Below, one piece after another: positions 1 through 6,943 of a stretch of DNA of 25,195 bases. The position numbers and the translations under genes were made by a program. The notes under the pieces are model-generated. The model was not told where the DNA came from, searched no databases, and was given only the letters and a program-made list of their open reading frames with translations. Numbering within the stretch: the stretch's first letter is position 1; each line of letters opens with the position of its first letter. This DNA is from Sulfurivirga caldicuralii (GTDB taxonomy: Bacteria > Pseudomonadota > Gammaproteobacteria > Thiomicrospirales > Thiomicrospiraceae). The DNA lies in assembly GCA_015661715.1 (NCBI GenBank), contig DQVN01000008.1, forward strand, positions 1 through 25,195. Direction: 5' to 3'.

Positions 1-565
1 CAACACCAGCTGTGTCCTCAATCACTTCTGCAGGATCAGACACATCCGTATTCTCATCCACATTCGCCACAACATTAGCCAGTTGACCTAAATCTGTAGT
101 ATCACCCCCCATTTCAACAGTGTAGTATTCAGCGATAAGGGCTTTGTTCTGCAACGCCTGAGCAGTGGCATTGAACGGATTAGCAGGATCCGCTGCTGCC
201 ACATTATCCAAGTAATCCACTGCAGCAGCAAACAGCTCGCCAATGGCGGCATATATGTCTGTTGCACCATTCAACCCACCCAGGAAGTAGTTGTAGGCCT
301 GCGTCCCAGGACCATTATCCTGAGGATCCAATCCAAAGGACTGGGTCATCTTCTCAGCGATTTCTTCTGTGGTCAGGTAGTTTGGATAATATTGCGAATC
401 TTGGAAGATAGGCGTATAGGCTAGGGCTTTGGCAAACTCAGTGAGATTTTTTCCGCTGGCTTCAAAAATATTGATCAAATCATCCATATAGCCACCGGGC
501 GCAGCGCCAAACATGGCAACCGTAACCTTGATGATCTGGGCGCGTTCTGTTGCAGTAATAGGCAT
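1..565 (-). CDS. S-layer/RTX-like secreted surface protein, N-terminal part (cut by window edge)
   Basis: The reading frame opens at the ATG at 563-565 and stays open to the window edge, giving about 188 residues with no stop. A good Shine-Dalgarno (AGAGGAG) lies about 8 bp upstream. The protein begins MPITATERAQII and continues with an Ala/Asp/Asn-rich, acidic, Cys-free sequence containing VAMFGAAPGGYMDDL, TPIFQ and YFLGGLNGATDIY. It has no Sec signal peptide. This N-terminal style is, from memory, typical of large proteins annotated as S-layer or RTX-type in gammaproteobacteria, which leave the cell by type I secretion using a C-terminal signal. The C-terminus is outside the window, so neither RTX repeats nor a secretion signal can be confirmed. 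The gene follows the galactofuranan export operon but has its own 135-bp upstream region with a Crp-like site. Alternative: another DUF4214-like adhesin. The family call is moderate; the existence of the gene is nearly certain. Confidence 0.72.
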   Translation of the reverse strand, partial: MPITATERAQIIKVTVAMFGAAPGGYMDDLINIFEASGKNLTEFAKALAYTPIFQDSQYYPNYLTTEEIAEKMTQSFGLDPQDNGPGTQAYNYFLGGLNGATDIYAAIGELFAAAVDYLDNVAAADPANPFNATAQALQNKALIAEYYTVEMGGDTTDLGQLANVVANVDENTDVSDPAEVIEDTAGV

Positions 566-615
566 GTCCTATTCTCCTCTTTTGCGTTAGTCAAACCAAA
601 CAATACTTTATTGAT

Positions 616-633
616 GGCATTATCGATAATGCC
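616..633. repeat. 18-bp perfect palindrome in the S-layer-like leader/promoter region
   Basis: GGCATTATCGATAATGCC is its own reverse complement over all 18 bases. It overlaps the candidate -10 box, so it could be an operator for a dimeric repressor. In RNA it could form a hairpin. It shares bases with a second stem-loop at 630-645, and the two RNA folds are mutually exclusive. Confidence 0.6.
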
Positions 634-653
634 TGCTTTCAGGCAGTTGTCAT
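626..653 (-). promoter_or_regulatory. Candidate sigma70 promoter of the S-layer-like gene
   Basis: On the minus strand ATGACA (653-648) and CATTAT (631-626) are separated by 16 bp, matching 5/6 and 4/6 of the sigma70 consensus. Transcription would start near 619, about 66 bp from the centre of the Crp-like site. That is roughly a class I activation distance. The -10 falls inside the 18-bp palindrome. The boxes are only moderately good and other placements are possible. Confidence 0.35.
630..645 (-). terminator. Short stem-loop downstream of the outer-membrane protein gene
   Basis: TGCCTG-CTTT-CAGGCA (plus strand) forms a 6-bp stem with a 4-base loop. Read on the minus strand it follows the end of the ten-gene operon and is followed by TTAT rather than a true U-tract. 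It may be a weak terminator of that operon or a leader structure of the S-layer-like gene. Confidence 0.3.
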
Positions 654-677
654 TTTACGAAGTACATCCATCCAACA

Positions 678-693
678 TGTGACTTGCATCACA
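678..693. promoter_or_regulatory. Crp-binding site, perfect TGTGA-N6-TCACA
   Basis: The sequence TGTGACTTGCATCACA is a perfect match to the two E. coli Crp half-sites. The symmetry extends one more base on each side (ATGTGA...TCACAT). It lies 113-128 bp upstream of the S-layer-like start codon and 8 bp beyond the stop of the preceding gene, so it is intergenic. The Crp homologue encoded at 12697-13365 carries the RETxxxR recognition helix that reads this half-site in E. coli. Regulation of the S-layer-like gene is inferred. Confidence 0.7.
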
Positions 694-700
694 TTTACAC

Positions 701-1765
701 TCATTTGAGGCGCCATTGAATGCCTGCCTGCAACTGTGTCCAGGCAAATAGATCAAGGTTGCTGTGCTGCGAGGACCAATGCACAAAAAGGCTGTAGGGT
801 TCATGCTCGCCTCCTGGCCAGGTTTGCCAACGCGCCGACCATTGGGTTGCGCTGCGCACGGCGTTGTTTTTCAGTAAGGGACTCCACCCATTGGTGTCGG
901 TGATGTAGCGCCAGGAAAGTATGAATGTATGGGGCAGGTTATTGATGGTGGCAGCCCTTTCCCATTCTATACCGAGGGTTTTGCTGGTGCCACCCGGCCA
1001 GCGAGCCAATCGGGGTTGCCTGAGGCTGCCGGTGAGGGTGATCTGGCCCACATCAAACCGCGACCATTGAAGATATATTTGGCTTTTCAAGCCGTCAAGC
1101 CAGGATTCCTCAGGGTGTCGCTGCAGGGTGATGCGCCATCCTGCCAGGAGCGGATGAGAAACAGAATGCGCTCCTGTTAGGCCAAGTAAATAACCTGTCG
1201 TGCCTAGTTCCCGGGACAAACCCAAGACCAAATGGGTGCGCATCCCGGTACTGCGCAGCCAAGGATAGCGGCTGTGAAAAACAATGCGATGATCGCGCAC
1301 CCCCTCTTGGTCATGGCGCCAGAACAGGGTGAGATCCCACGGGCCGAGACGGCCTTGTGCCTGTATCGCTTGAAATAAGGTGGGATAAGGGTTATAGGCG
1401 TTGAGCGCTGTGACTGTACCGGCTTCTGTCGTGAGTTTGACAAGACGCTGGTCGCTGAACTGAGCGGGATTACTATCCCAACCAAGGGTGAGATTTACTC
1501 GATAGGTTGATGGCTGTGGGGATGTTGCGGTGGGCGTTTGATTGCAGGGAGGTAAGGATAACAACCTTTGCAGTGTGTAACGCGCCTTGGCATCCTGGGG
1601 GTGCGCGAAAAGATATTGCTCCAAGGCGTCCACCTGCTGGAGGGTTGCACAGGGAGCCTGCGCCGCCTGGAGGACGCTTGGATAGAAGATGCAGAATATG
1701 ACAGGGAAGCTGACGGCGCAATATGGGCCGAGAAAGATAAGGAGGCGACTTAGGGCGCCTGCCAT
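701..1765 (-). CDS. Putative outer-membrane beta-barrel protein, last gene of the operon
   Basis: This encodes 354 residues. It has a long hydrophobic N-terminus (residues about 5-34) ending in a plausible signal-peptidase site at LQAAQA. A short helical TPR-like stretch follows (about 40-70, DALEQYLFAHPQDAKARYTL). From about 88 to the end come alternating polar/aromatic strands such as YRVNLTLGWDSN, LFWRH and LQAGIQWRLK, as expected for an outer-membrane barrel. The C-terminal strand is aromatic-rich, although it ends LK rather than in a terminal Phe. The gene overlaps the end of the fecR-like gene by 16 bp, so the two are translationally coupled. I do not recognise a specific family. A YaiO-like or Slam-like barrel is possible. 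In context it could be a surface partner of the exported glycan or of the FecR protein. The function is unknown. Confidence 0.6.
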   Translation of the reverse strand: MAGALSRLLIFLGPYCAVSFPVIFCIFYPSVLQAAQAPCATLQQVDALEQYLFAHPQDAKARYTLQRLLSLPPCNQTPTATSPQPSTYRVNLTLGWDSNPAQFSDQRLVKLTTEAGTVTALNAYNPYPTLFQAIQAQGRLGPWDLTLFWRHDQEGVRDHRIVFHSRYPWLRSTGMRTHLVLGLSRELGTTGYLLGLTGAHSVSHPLLAGWRITLQRHPEESWLDGLKSQIYLQWSRFDVGQITLTGSLRQPRLARWPGGTSKTLGIEWERAATINNLPHTFILSWRYITDTNGWSPLLKNNAVRSATQWSARWQTWPGGEHEPYSLFVHWSSQHSNLDLFAWTQLQAGIQWRLK

Positions 1766-3003
1766 AATAGACGGGCATCCAAGGACTGGTCGGTAGAGAT
1801 GGGCTGATGCACCATATAGCCCGCTTGCCGACCATCATGGGAGACCGCACCGGCAATCTGCCCCCCCTGTTGTGTGGGCAATACAAACATGCCGCTCACA
1901 GAGCCGACGGGCCCTGAAGCAGTCACAGAAACCGTTTGCGCCGGGGTGCTGGCTTGCAGTTGGGTTGCCAGCGTGGAGCGAACAAAATCGATGCGGAGGC
2001 GGGCGTCATCCACTTGGGCAGGCATGGAACCGGTTGATGTACGAATTTGCGCCTCCGCTTGCTTGAGTTGATAGTCTACAACCATCTTTAGCGGGCGATA
2101 GGGCGCATCGACTCGCCAGATGGCGCCTTCGCGATTACCCACGGTAACCACCCGCTCACTGCTGGCCTCGGGATAAGAGAGTCGCATCCCCTGAAACTGG
2201 TCGGTCCAAGTAGCAAAGACCAAGTCACCATAACGTTGGACTGATCCAGGTTCCACGGGAGGAAGCGTGTCCGGATCCAATCCATTGGCCAGGAGATAGG
2301 CTTGAACCTTTTGCGGTTGCTGACTGAGGTCTTCAAACACGGGTACGGTGCTCAGGGATTTTGCACGCATCGCATGGGGCTGCGTTTTGTGGGCCAAGAT
2401 GCGCTGAGCCGGTTGTCCTGTCTGGATTAGCAGGATGGCATCGTCATTAGCGCTGAGGCTGGCGGCCCAGGGCGTGGTACAGACACCCAATCCATCGGGC
2501 GTGCATGCCTTCCCGTCGAAAGGCGCCGCCACCACTTCGCCTGAGAGGACACGAATCAGGGTTTTATTGTCCAGCACTCGGCTGATGAAATCCGTACCCC
2601 TTACGCCAATGGCGGCCACAGGTGTGTTGAGGCGAAAACGTTGCTTATGGCGCTGGCCGATTTCGCCAGTCACCTGACGGATTTCGCCTTTTTTCAATGC
2701 CAGCCGGACGCATGGCTGCTCACCCTCGCGATAGCAGGCAATATATAAGCGGCTATGGGGGCGCAAGCTGATCATGGCATTGTCGCGCATGCGCAGGTGG
2801 ACAATGGCCTCCCGGGTTTCGATCCAGTCACCTTCATGCACGCTCATGCCTTCTGTCAATGGCTGCGGCCGGGCATTTGGCCCGGCCTGCTTGTGGGCCT
2901 GAGCACCGATGATCAGCTGTACTGTACCCACCTCCATGCTCCAAGCCAGCAGTGGTGATAAAGCCAACAAAACGATCCATGCAAAACGTGCGTATGCGCT
3001 CAT
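1750..3003 (-). CDS. FecR-domain periplasmic protein with a C-terminal beta-rich domain
   Basis: This encodes about 417 residues starting at the ATG at 3001-3003; a TTG nine bases upstream (3012) is an alternative. A signal peptide occupies about 1-22 (WIVLLALSPLLAWS). The FecR fold spans about 45-165 and shows HEGDWIETREA, the strand pair MISLRPHSRLYI, and the family hallmark RFRLNTPVAAIGVRGTDF followed by TLIRVLSGEVV. The last roughly 110 residues contain DARLRIDFVRSTLATQL and GSVSGMF...GQIAGAVSHDG, a beta-barrel-like pattern reminiscent of the TbpB-type C-lobe. That resemblance is tentative. Stand-alone FecR proteins of this sort, without a sigma factor or TonB receptor, are often found near CHASE2 adenylate cyclases, and one lies in this operon. 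It follows wzt by a short gap and overlaps the outer-membrane barrel gene. A role as a periplasmic ligand or glycan-sensing partner is inference. Confidence 0.8.
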   Translation of the reverse strand: MSAYARFAWIVLLALSPLLAWSMEVGTVQLIIGAQAHKQAGPNARPQPLTEGMSVHEGDWIETREAIVHLRMRDNAMISLRPHSRLYIACYREGEQPCVRLALKKGEIRQVTGEIGQRHKQRFRLNTPVAAIGVRGTDFISRVLDNKTLIRVLSGEVVAAPFDGKACTPDGLGVCTTPWAASLSANDDAILLIQTGQPAQRILAHKTQPHAMRAKSLSTVPVFEDLSQQPQKVQAYLLANGLDPDTLPPVEPGSVQRYGDLVFATWTDQFQGMRLSYPEASSERVVTVGNREGAIWRVDAPYRPLKMVVDYQLKQAEAQIRTSTGSMPAQVDDARLRIDFVRSTLATQLQASTPAQTVSVTASGPVGSVSGMFVLPTQQGGQIAGAVSHDGRQAGYMVHQPISTDQSLDARLLWQAP

Positions 3004-3037
3004 CGGAGTCAATGCTCTTTACGAATCTATTAACAAT

Positions 3038-4258
3038 TTAACATACTTGATCTGCACTTTCCCACTGGTGGGGCAGCATAACCTTGCCGATCTCATGGCC
3101 CGTCTGGGTCACGGTAAAGGAGAAGGCCTGCTCTACTGCATCCAACACTAGCACGGCCTGCTCACACATTAAATATACATTAACATGATAGGAGCCTTTC
3201 AACAGGGGCAGATGGGGAAAACGCAACCTGAGTCGGCCGGTTCCCTGCCGGTCGAACGGTAGTTGAACGCCATCATAAAAGGTGCTGCAGCTGCTGACAG
3301 GTATGCGGTTGTCGTCATCTATCACTACCGCCAGGGTGGGCGGGTTTTGCGGATGCACAATGCGATAGGTGATCTCTACGATCAGGTCATCCTGACCGCT
3401 GCGGCAGGTAGTTTCACCCACCCCATCAATCCATGCGTTGACTTTCAGCAAACGGGCTTCACTCGAGGTGGGGCCAGCATTCTGCTGAAACCCTGCAGAT
3501 GGCAGCTCATCCTGGGCAAGTTGCTCGAGGAATAATTGATAGGCATTGATGACTGTTTCAGGCGAACCTATTTGTCTGACTGTGCCTTCATGCAGCCACA
3601 GCACTTCATCGGCCAGTACTTCCACCTGATAGAGCAGATGGGAGCAGAAAACGATGGCCGTGCCTGCTGCTTTCAAGTCCATAATACGCTGGAAGGATTT
3701 GCGGGCAAAGGCGCCATCCCCCACACTCAGGGCTTCGTCGATGATCAGGACATCCGGCTGCACAGCCGTGGCTACAGAAAATGCCAAGCGCACGAACATG
3801 CCGCTAGAGTAAGTGCGAACGGGTTGATCGATTAAATCACCGATGCCTGAGAAAGCGATAATCGCTTCTTCCTGCTGCTGTAAAAGACGGGGCTCTATCC
3901 CTAACAAGGCGCCATAGAGATGAATGTTCTCCCGCCCCGTCAGCTCTGGGTTGAACCCAGCCCCCAGCTCCAGCAAGGCGGCCACGCGGCCGTGCACCTG
4001 CAACCGCCCGCCATCGGGCTGATAAATGCCGGCGATCATTTGCAGCAAAGTGGATTTGCCTGCACCATTCAAGCCTACTACACCTAAAACCCGGCCTGCT
4101 TGCAAGCGAAAAGAGACGCCCTGGAGCACGGCATGCTGGCGAACGCGCTTTGAAAATAGACGAGGAAACAGTTGCGCCAGGATAATAAATAGGGGGTGGC
4201 CGGCGGTATAGAAGCGTTTTTCCAACTGCTGGGCGACAATCAAGGGGGTATCACTCAT
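3038..4258 (-). CDS. wzt: Polysaccharide ABC exporter ATP-binding subunit with carbohydrate-binding domain
   Basis: This 406-residue protein powers flipping of a lipid-linked glycan across the inner membrane with the Wzm permease. The nucleotide-binding domain (about 1-245) shows Walker A GLNGAGKST (62-70), the GRVAALLELGAGFNPELTGREN block typical of the O-antigen/teichoic-acid exporter family, signature YSSGM (150-154), Walker B VLIIDEA and the switch His in CSHLL (207). After a linker, about 265-400 form a beta-sandwich carbohydrate-binding domain of the Wzt C-terminal type. In the E. coli O9a system this domain recognises the capped non-reducing end of the polymer, and its presence here suggests the same coupling of termination and export. 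The start overlaps the stop of the acyltransferase gene as ATGA. The fecR-like gene follows after about 34 bp. Confidence 0.93.
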   Translation of the reverse strand: MSDTPLIVAQQLEKRFYTAGHPLFIILAQLFPRLFSKRVRQHAVLQGVSFRLQAGRVLGVVGLNGAGKSTLLQMIAGIYQPDGGRLQVHGRVAALLELGAGFNPELTGRENIHLYGALLGIEPRLLQQQEEAIIAFSGIGDLIDQPVRTYSSGMFVRLAFSVATAVQPDVLIIDEALSVGDGAFARKSFQRIMDLKAAGTAIVFCSHLLYQVEVLADEVLWLHEGTVRQIGSPETVINAYQLFLEQLAQDELPSAGFQQNAGPTSSEARLLKVNAWIDGVGETTCRSGQDDLIVEITYRIVHPQNPPTLAVVIDDDNRIPVSSCSTFYDGVQLPFDRQGTGRLRLRFPHLPLLKGSYHVNVYLMCEQAVLVLDAVEQAFSFTVTQTGHEIGKVMLPHQWESADQVC

Positions 4259-5214
4259 GGTACAAGGGGATAAGCGGGCAATTGTTCATATAACTCCCAT
4301 TTTTCCGGCATGGATTCGATACGGGCGGCCATTGTGTTCAGTTCGCTTTGCAACTGGTCAAGGTTTCGGGCGTCAACAAGCTCGCCCAACACTACCCGAG
4401 CACAACCACGCCCCAGATAGTGGACTGAGACAGTTTGGACTTTATAGCCGTAACGCTGGGCCCAAGGCAGGACACCGATCGCCACCGCACGCCGTGCGCC
4501 AAACAAGGGCAAATGCAAAGCAAAGCGGCTGGCAGGGGTTGCCGGCATATCGAGGGCTAAAAACATATCGCGCCGCTGCGCCAACGCTTGGAAAATAGCA
4601 CGCCCATGACGCTCGGCCAAAAATACCTTCCCGCCTGTATAGGCGGCAAAGCGCTGAGCGCGGCGGTTGAAAAAACGAACGATGGGCTGCGGCAAGATAG
4701 GGTCGATCACCGCTTGAGTCATGACGGCATCGACTGGCACCCGGCGCTTTGCCGCCACCTGGGGAAAAAGTGCGATGGTGGCATCAATATGGGCGAACAA
4801 CCACAACCGCGGGGCCGGGTCATCGAGCGTCTCAACCGCCCCAACATATTCCATAGCGAAATCTTGCAATCTGGTCATGCACTCCACCAGCGCCGTATTC
4901 ACTGTCTCGGCATGAAGATGCGCGCCAATGATCTCCTCCTCCGAGCGCTGATAAAAACGGGCAATCTCTTGCGCTCCGTGGTGCAAGCGTGACCAATAGT
5001 CGGCATTGGGAAAGGGCAAAAACTCTTTCCAATGATGTCTTAGACAGGCGTGCAAACGTGCTCGAAGATGGGCAAGCGCATCAAACACCGGCCAAGGCTG
5101 TCGGGCGAGCCAGGGTAAGAAGAGATCATATTCCCAACGCCAGGCATCCGGCTGCATCAATCGCTGACGTATGGGCGCCTCATACCGACGACAGATTGCT
5201 CCCAGCAAACTCAT
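4255..5214 (-). CDS. Divergent LpxL/HtrB-like acyltransferase encoded between wzm and wzt
   Basis: The true start is the ATG at 5212-5214, which overlaps the wzm stop as ATGA; the frame stays open further upstream but that part lies inside wzm. The protein has 319 residues and no signal peptide. Weak resemblance to the lysophospholipid/lipid A acyltransferase superfamily comes from a candidate HxD centre in LWLFAHIDATIALF (142-144) and the run GRAIFQALAQRRDMFLALDMPA...LPLFGARRAVAIGVLPWAQ. That run echoes the LpxL block in which a conserved Asp precedes FFG and a hydrophobic stretch. The ending IESMPEKWELYEQLP resembles the LpxL terminal P-x-QW segment. The canonical HX4(D/E) spacing is not exact. 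Stop and start overlaps on both sides tie it to the exporter, so it probably acts on the exported glycan or its lipid carrier. It could also be an unrelated family. Confidence 0.5.
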   Translation of the reverse strand: MSLLGAICRRYEAPIRQRLMQPDAWRWEYDLFLPWLARQPWPVFDALAHLRARLHACLRHHWKEFLPFPNADYWSRLHHGAQEIARFYQRSEEEIIGAHLHAETVNTALVECMTRLQDFAMEYVGAVETLDDPAPRLWLFAHIDATIALFPQVAAKRRVPVDAVMTQAVIDPILPQPIVRFFNRRAQRFAAYTGGKVFLAERHGRAIFQALAQRRDMFLALDMPATPASRFALHLPLFGARRAVAIGVLPWAQRYGYKVQTVSVHYLGRGCARVVLGELVDARNLDQLQSELNTMAARIESMPEKWELYEQLPAYPLVP

Positions 5215-5993
5215 AACCAGTCCGCCACGCTCCTTGCCAGTCGCTTGAACAACCACCAACCCAACCATAGCAGCCCCGCCATCACACTCATATAGAGCGC
5301 CCAGCCTATCCAATTGAGCGGCTGATCAAACAGCAACACCTTTCTTGCCTGCTCGATGGGGAATGTCAATGGGTTGACATAAGCCAACGGCTGCAGCCAT
5401 TGCGGCAAACGCCCGACAGGATAAAACACGGGGGAGAGAAAAAGCAGCACTAACCCCAGACTGCCTGCCAGATGGGCAAGATCGCGCACAAACACGGTAA
5501 GCACGGAAAGCCACAAACTCAATGCATACAGCCCCAACCAGAACGCCAACAAAATCCAAGGCAGGTAGAACCAGGACTCGGTAGGCTGTCCGATCCATAA
5601 GACGCCCAGCATGACCACCAACCATACGATCATATTGTGCGCTATGACAACCGCCCAGCGTGCAGTGGGGAGCACCAGCAGGGGAATACACACCTTTTTG
5701 ATGTAGTGCGGCTGGTCCAGCAAAGTGCGGGGAAAAATAGCTAGCGCTTCGCTGACCGCACCATGCACCGCCAGCCCAATAAAAATGACCAAGGCATAGG
5801 TACTGACCGAGAGGGTATTCTGCTCTGGCATGTGCCATTTGGCCTGAAGCACCACCCCCAGCACGAAGGTATAGAGGAACAGCGCCACCAGTGGGTTGAG
5901 TATCAGCCACAACAAACCCAGCCAACTGCCCCGGTAACGGTTGGCGAACTCTTGCCTGAGCAGTTGAAAAAATAGGGCGAAATTCTGGGTCAT
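5211..5993 (-). CDS. wzm: Polysaccharide ABC exporter permease
   Basis: The start is the ATG at 5991-5993, overlapping the upstream glycosyltransferase stop as ATGA, giving 260 residues. An open extension further upstream lies within the previous gene and has no support. The N-terminal amphipathic segment FFQLLRQEFANRYRGSWLGL, followed by WLILNPLVALFLYTFVLG, is typical of the ABC-2 polyol/polysaccharide permease family (Wzm, TagG, RfbA). About six membrane spans follow, including the conserved late segment LFLSPVFYP and VNPLTFPIEQAR. With Wzt it forms the channel that moves the lipid-linked polymer to the periplasmic face. The gene is coupled on its other side to the acyltransferase. The length is normal for the family. 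Confidence 0.92.
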   Translation of the reverse strand: MTQNFALFFQLLRQEFANRYRGSWLGLLWLILNPLVALFLYTFVLGVVLQAKWHMPEQNTLSVSTYALVIFIGLAVHGAVSEALAIFPRTLLDQPHYIKKVCIPLLVLPTARWAVVIAHNMIVWLVVMLGVLWIGQPTESWFYLPWILLAFWLGLYALSLWLSVLTVFVRDLAHLAGSLGLVLLFLSPVFYPVGRLPQWLQPLAYVNPLTFPIEQARKVLLFDQPLNWIGWALYMSVMAGLLWLGWWLFKRLARSVADWL

Positions 5994-6943
5994 GGGGTTT
6001 GACACAGCTCGTTTACATCTGTTGCCAACAAACGGGGGCGCTTCTGCCTGAGCCCATCCAAGACAGCGCGTTTCATTAGACATAGATATAGATGCCGCTT
6101 GTCCTTTGGGTATCGGTATGTGGCCACCCACCAAGATATCAACCGGTAGAGCACAACCAGAGGGTACCAGAAACCCGCCACCCGCCGCGCTAAAATTAGA
6201 TTGTTTCGGTAGGTGTAATAGGCTTTCCAGACCGGGTTATAAACCTTACGCCCTTCAACCAAGGTTTCACAGTCATGGATATAGCGGAGCCAGGGGACAA
6301 ACAGCAAGGAAAAGCCTGCCTTGCGCATGCGTAAGGTATAGTCCACATCATCCCCATAGATAAACCAGTCGGGATCTGGCGTACCGACGGCATCAACTAC
6401 TTTGCGGTGCACCAGCAGGCCCACGAATGAGGAAAAATCCACTTCAGTCGCTTCCGCGGCCTGAAAGTGGGATGGGGAAACATGAAACCCTTGCGCGCCA
6501 TGGAGTAAGGTGCGCCATGTCTGGCGCCAGTTTTTGAAAGGGTGCCATCCGGGGCGATTCATGGGACAGATGGTTCCAGAGGGATAGTAAACGGCCGTTG
6601 CTACGGCATCCGGAAACCAGTCGCTATGGATAAACTGCGACCACTCTGCCCCTTCCGGCCAAGCGTCATCATCCTGAAGCAACAGATAGTCATAATCCAG
6701 ATGGGTATGGGCATAGTCCACTCCGGCATGGAAACCGCCGGCACCACCGAGATTTTCCGGCAGGGTCAATACATGCACCCGCTCGTCCACTTGTTCGGCC
6801 AAAAATGGCTGCGTCCCATCGGTTGACGCATTGTCTACCACAACAATGGCATGCAACGGCTGCGTCAACAGATGGGATAAGGTGCGGCGTAATGCCGGCA
6901 GCCGATTGTAGGTCACCACCACCGCAACAATGCGTTTATTCAC
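5990..6943 (-). CDS. GT2-family glycosyltransferase, GlfT1-like galactofuranosyltransferase
   Basis: This encodes 317 residues. The start is a GTG (6941-6943) with a good Shine-Dalgarno AGGGG about 8 bp upstream, overlapping the end of the GlfT2-like gene by 8 bp. The GT-A fold shows VVVTYNR (8-14), the NLGGAGGF loop (64-71) characteristic of galactofuranosyltransferases and their relatives, a metal-binding DDD (91-93), the FSSFVGLLV acceptor segment, GDDVDYTLR with the likely catalytic base Asp (198/199) and IHD with the probable metal-ligand His (223). In mycobacteria GlfT1 adds the first Galf residues to the lipid-linked primer and GlfT2 then extends the chain. The adjacent GlfT2-like gene and glf support an equivalent priming role here. 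Rhamnosyltransferase activity cannot be excluded from sequence alone. The C-terminus has a hydrophobic WYPLVVLYRLISWWV stretch that may bind the membrane. Confidence 0.78.
   Translation of the reverse strand: MNKRIVAVVVTYNRLPALRRTLSHLLTQPLHAIVVVDNASTDGTQPFLAEQVDERVHVLTLPENLGGAGGFHAGVDYAHTHLDYDYLLLQDDDAWPEGAEWSQFIHSDWFPDAVATAVYYPSGTICPMNRPGWHPFKNWRQTWRTLLHGAQGFHVSPSHFQAAEATEVDFSSFVGLLVHRKVVDAVGTPDPDWFIYGDDVDYTLRMRKAGFSLLFVPWLRYIHDCETLVEGRKVYNPVWKAYYTYRNNLILARRVAGFWYPLVVLYRLISWWVATYRYPKDKRHLYLCLMKRAVLDGLRQKRPRLLATDVNELCQTP

Noticed and set aside
5215..5313. N-terminal extension of the acyltransferase frame
   Set aside because: It lies within wzm, while the internal ATG at 5214 makes a clean ATGA overlap with the wzm stop and is followed by a normal N-terminus.
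5326..5925. 199-residue minus-strand frame
   Set aside because: It is a shadow of wzm in another frame with no recognisable features.
5994..6134. N-terminal extension of the wzm frame
   Set aside because: It overlaps the GlfT1-like gene and does not look like a Wzm N-terminus; the ATG at 5993 gives the usual length and an ATGA overlap.
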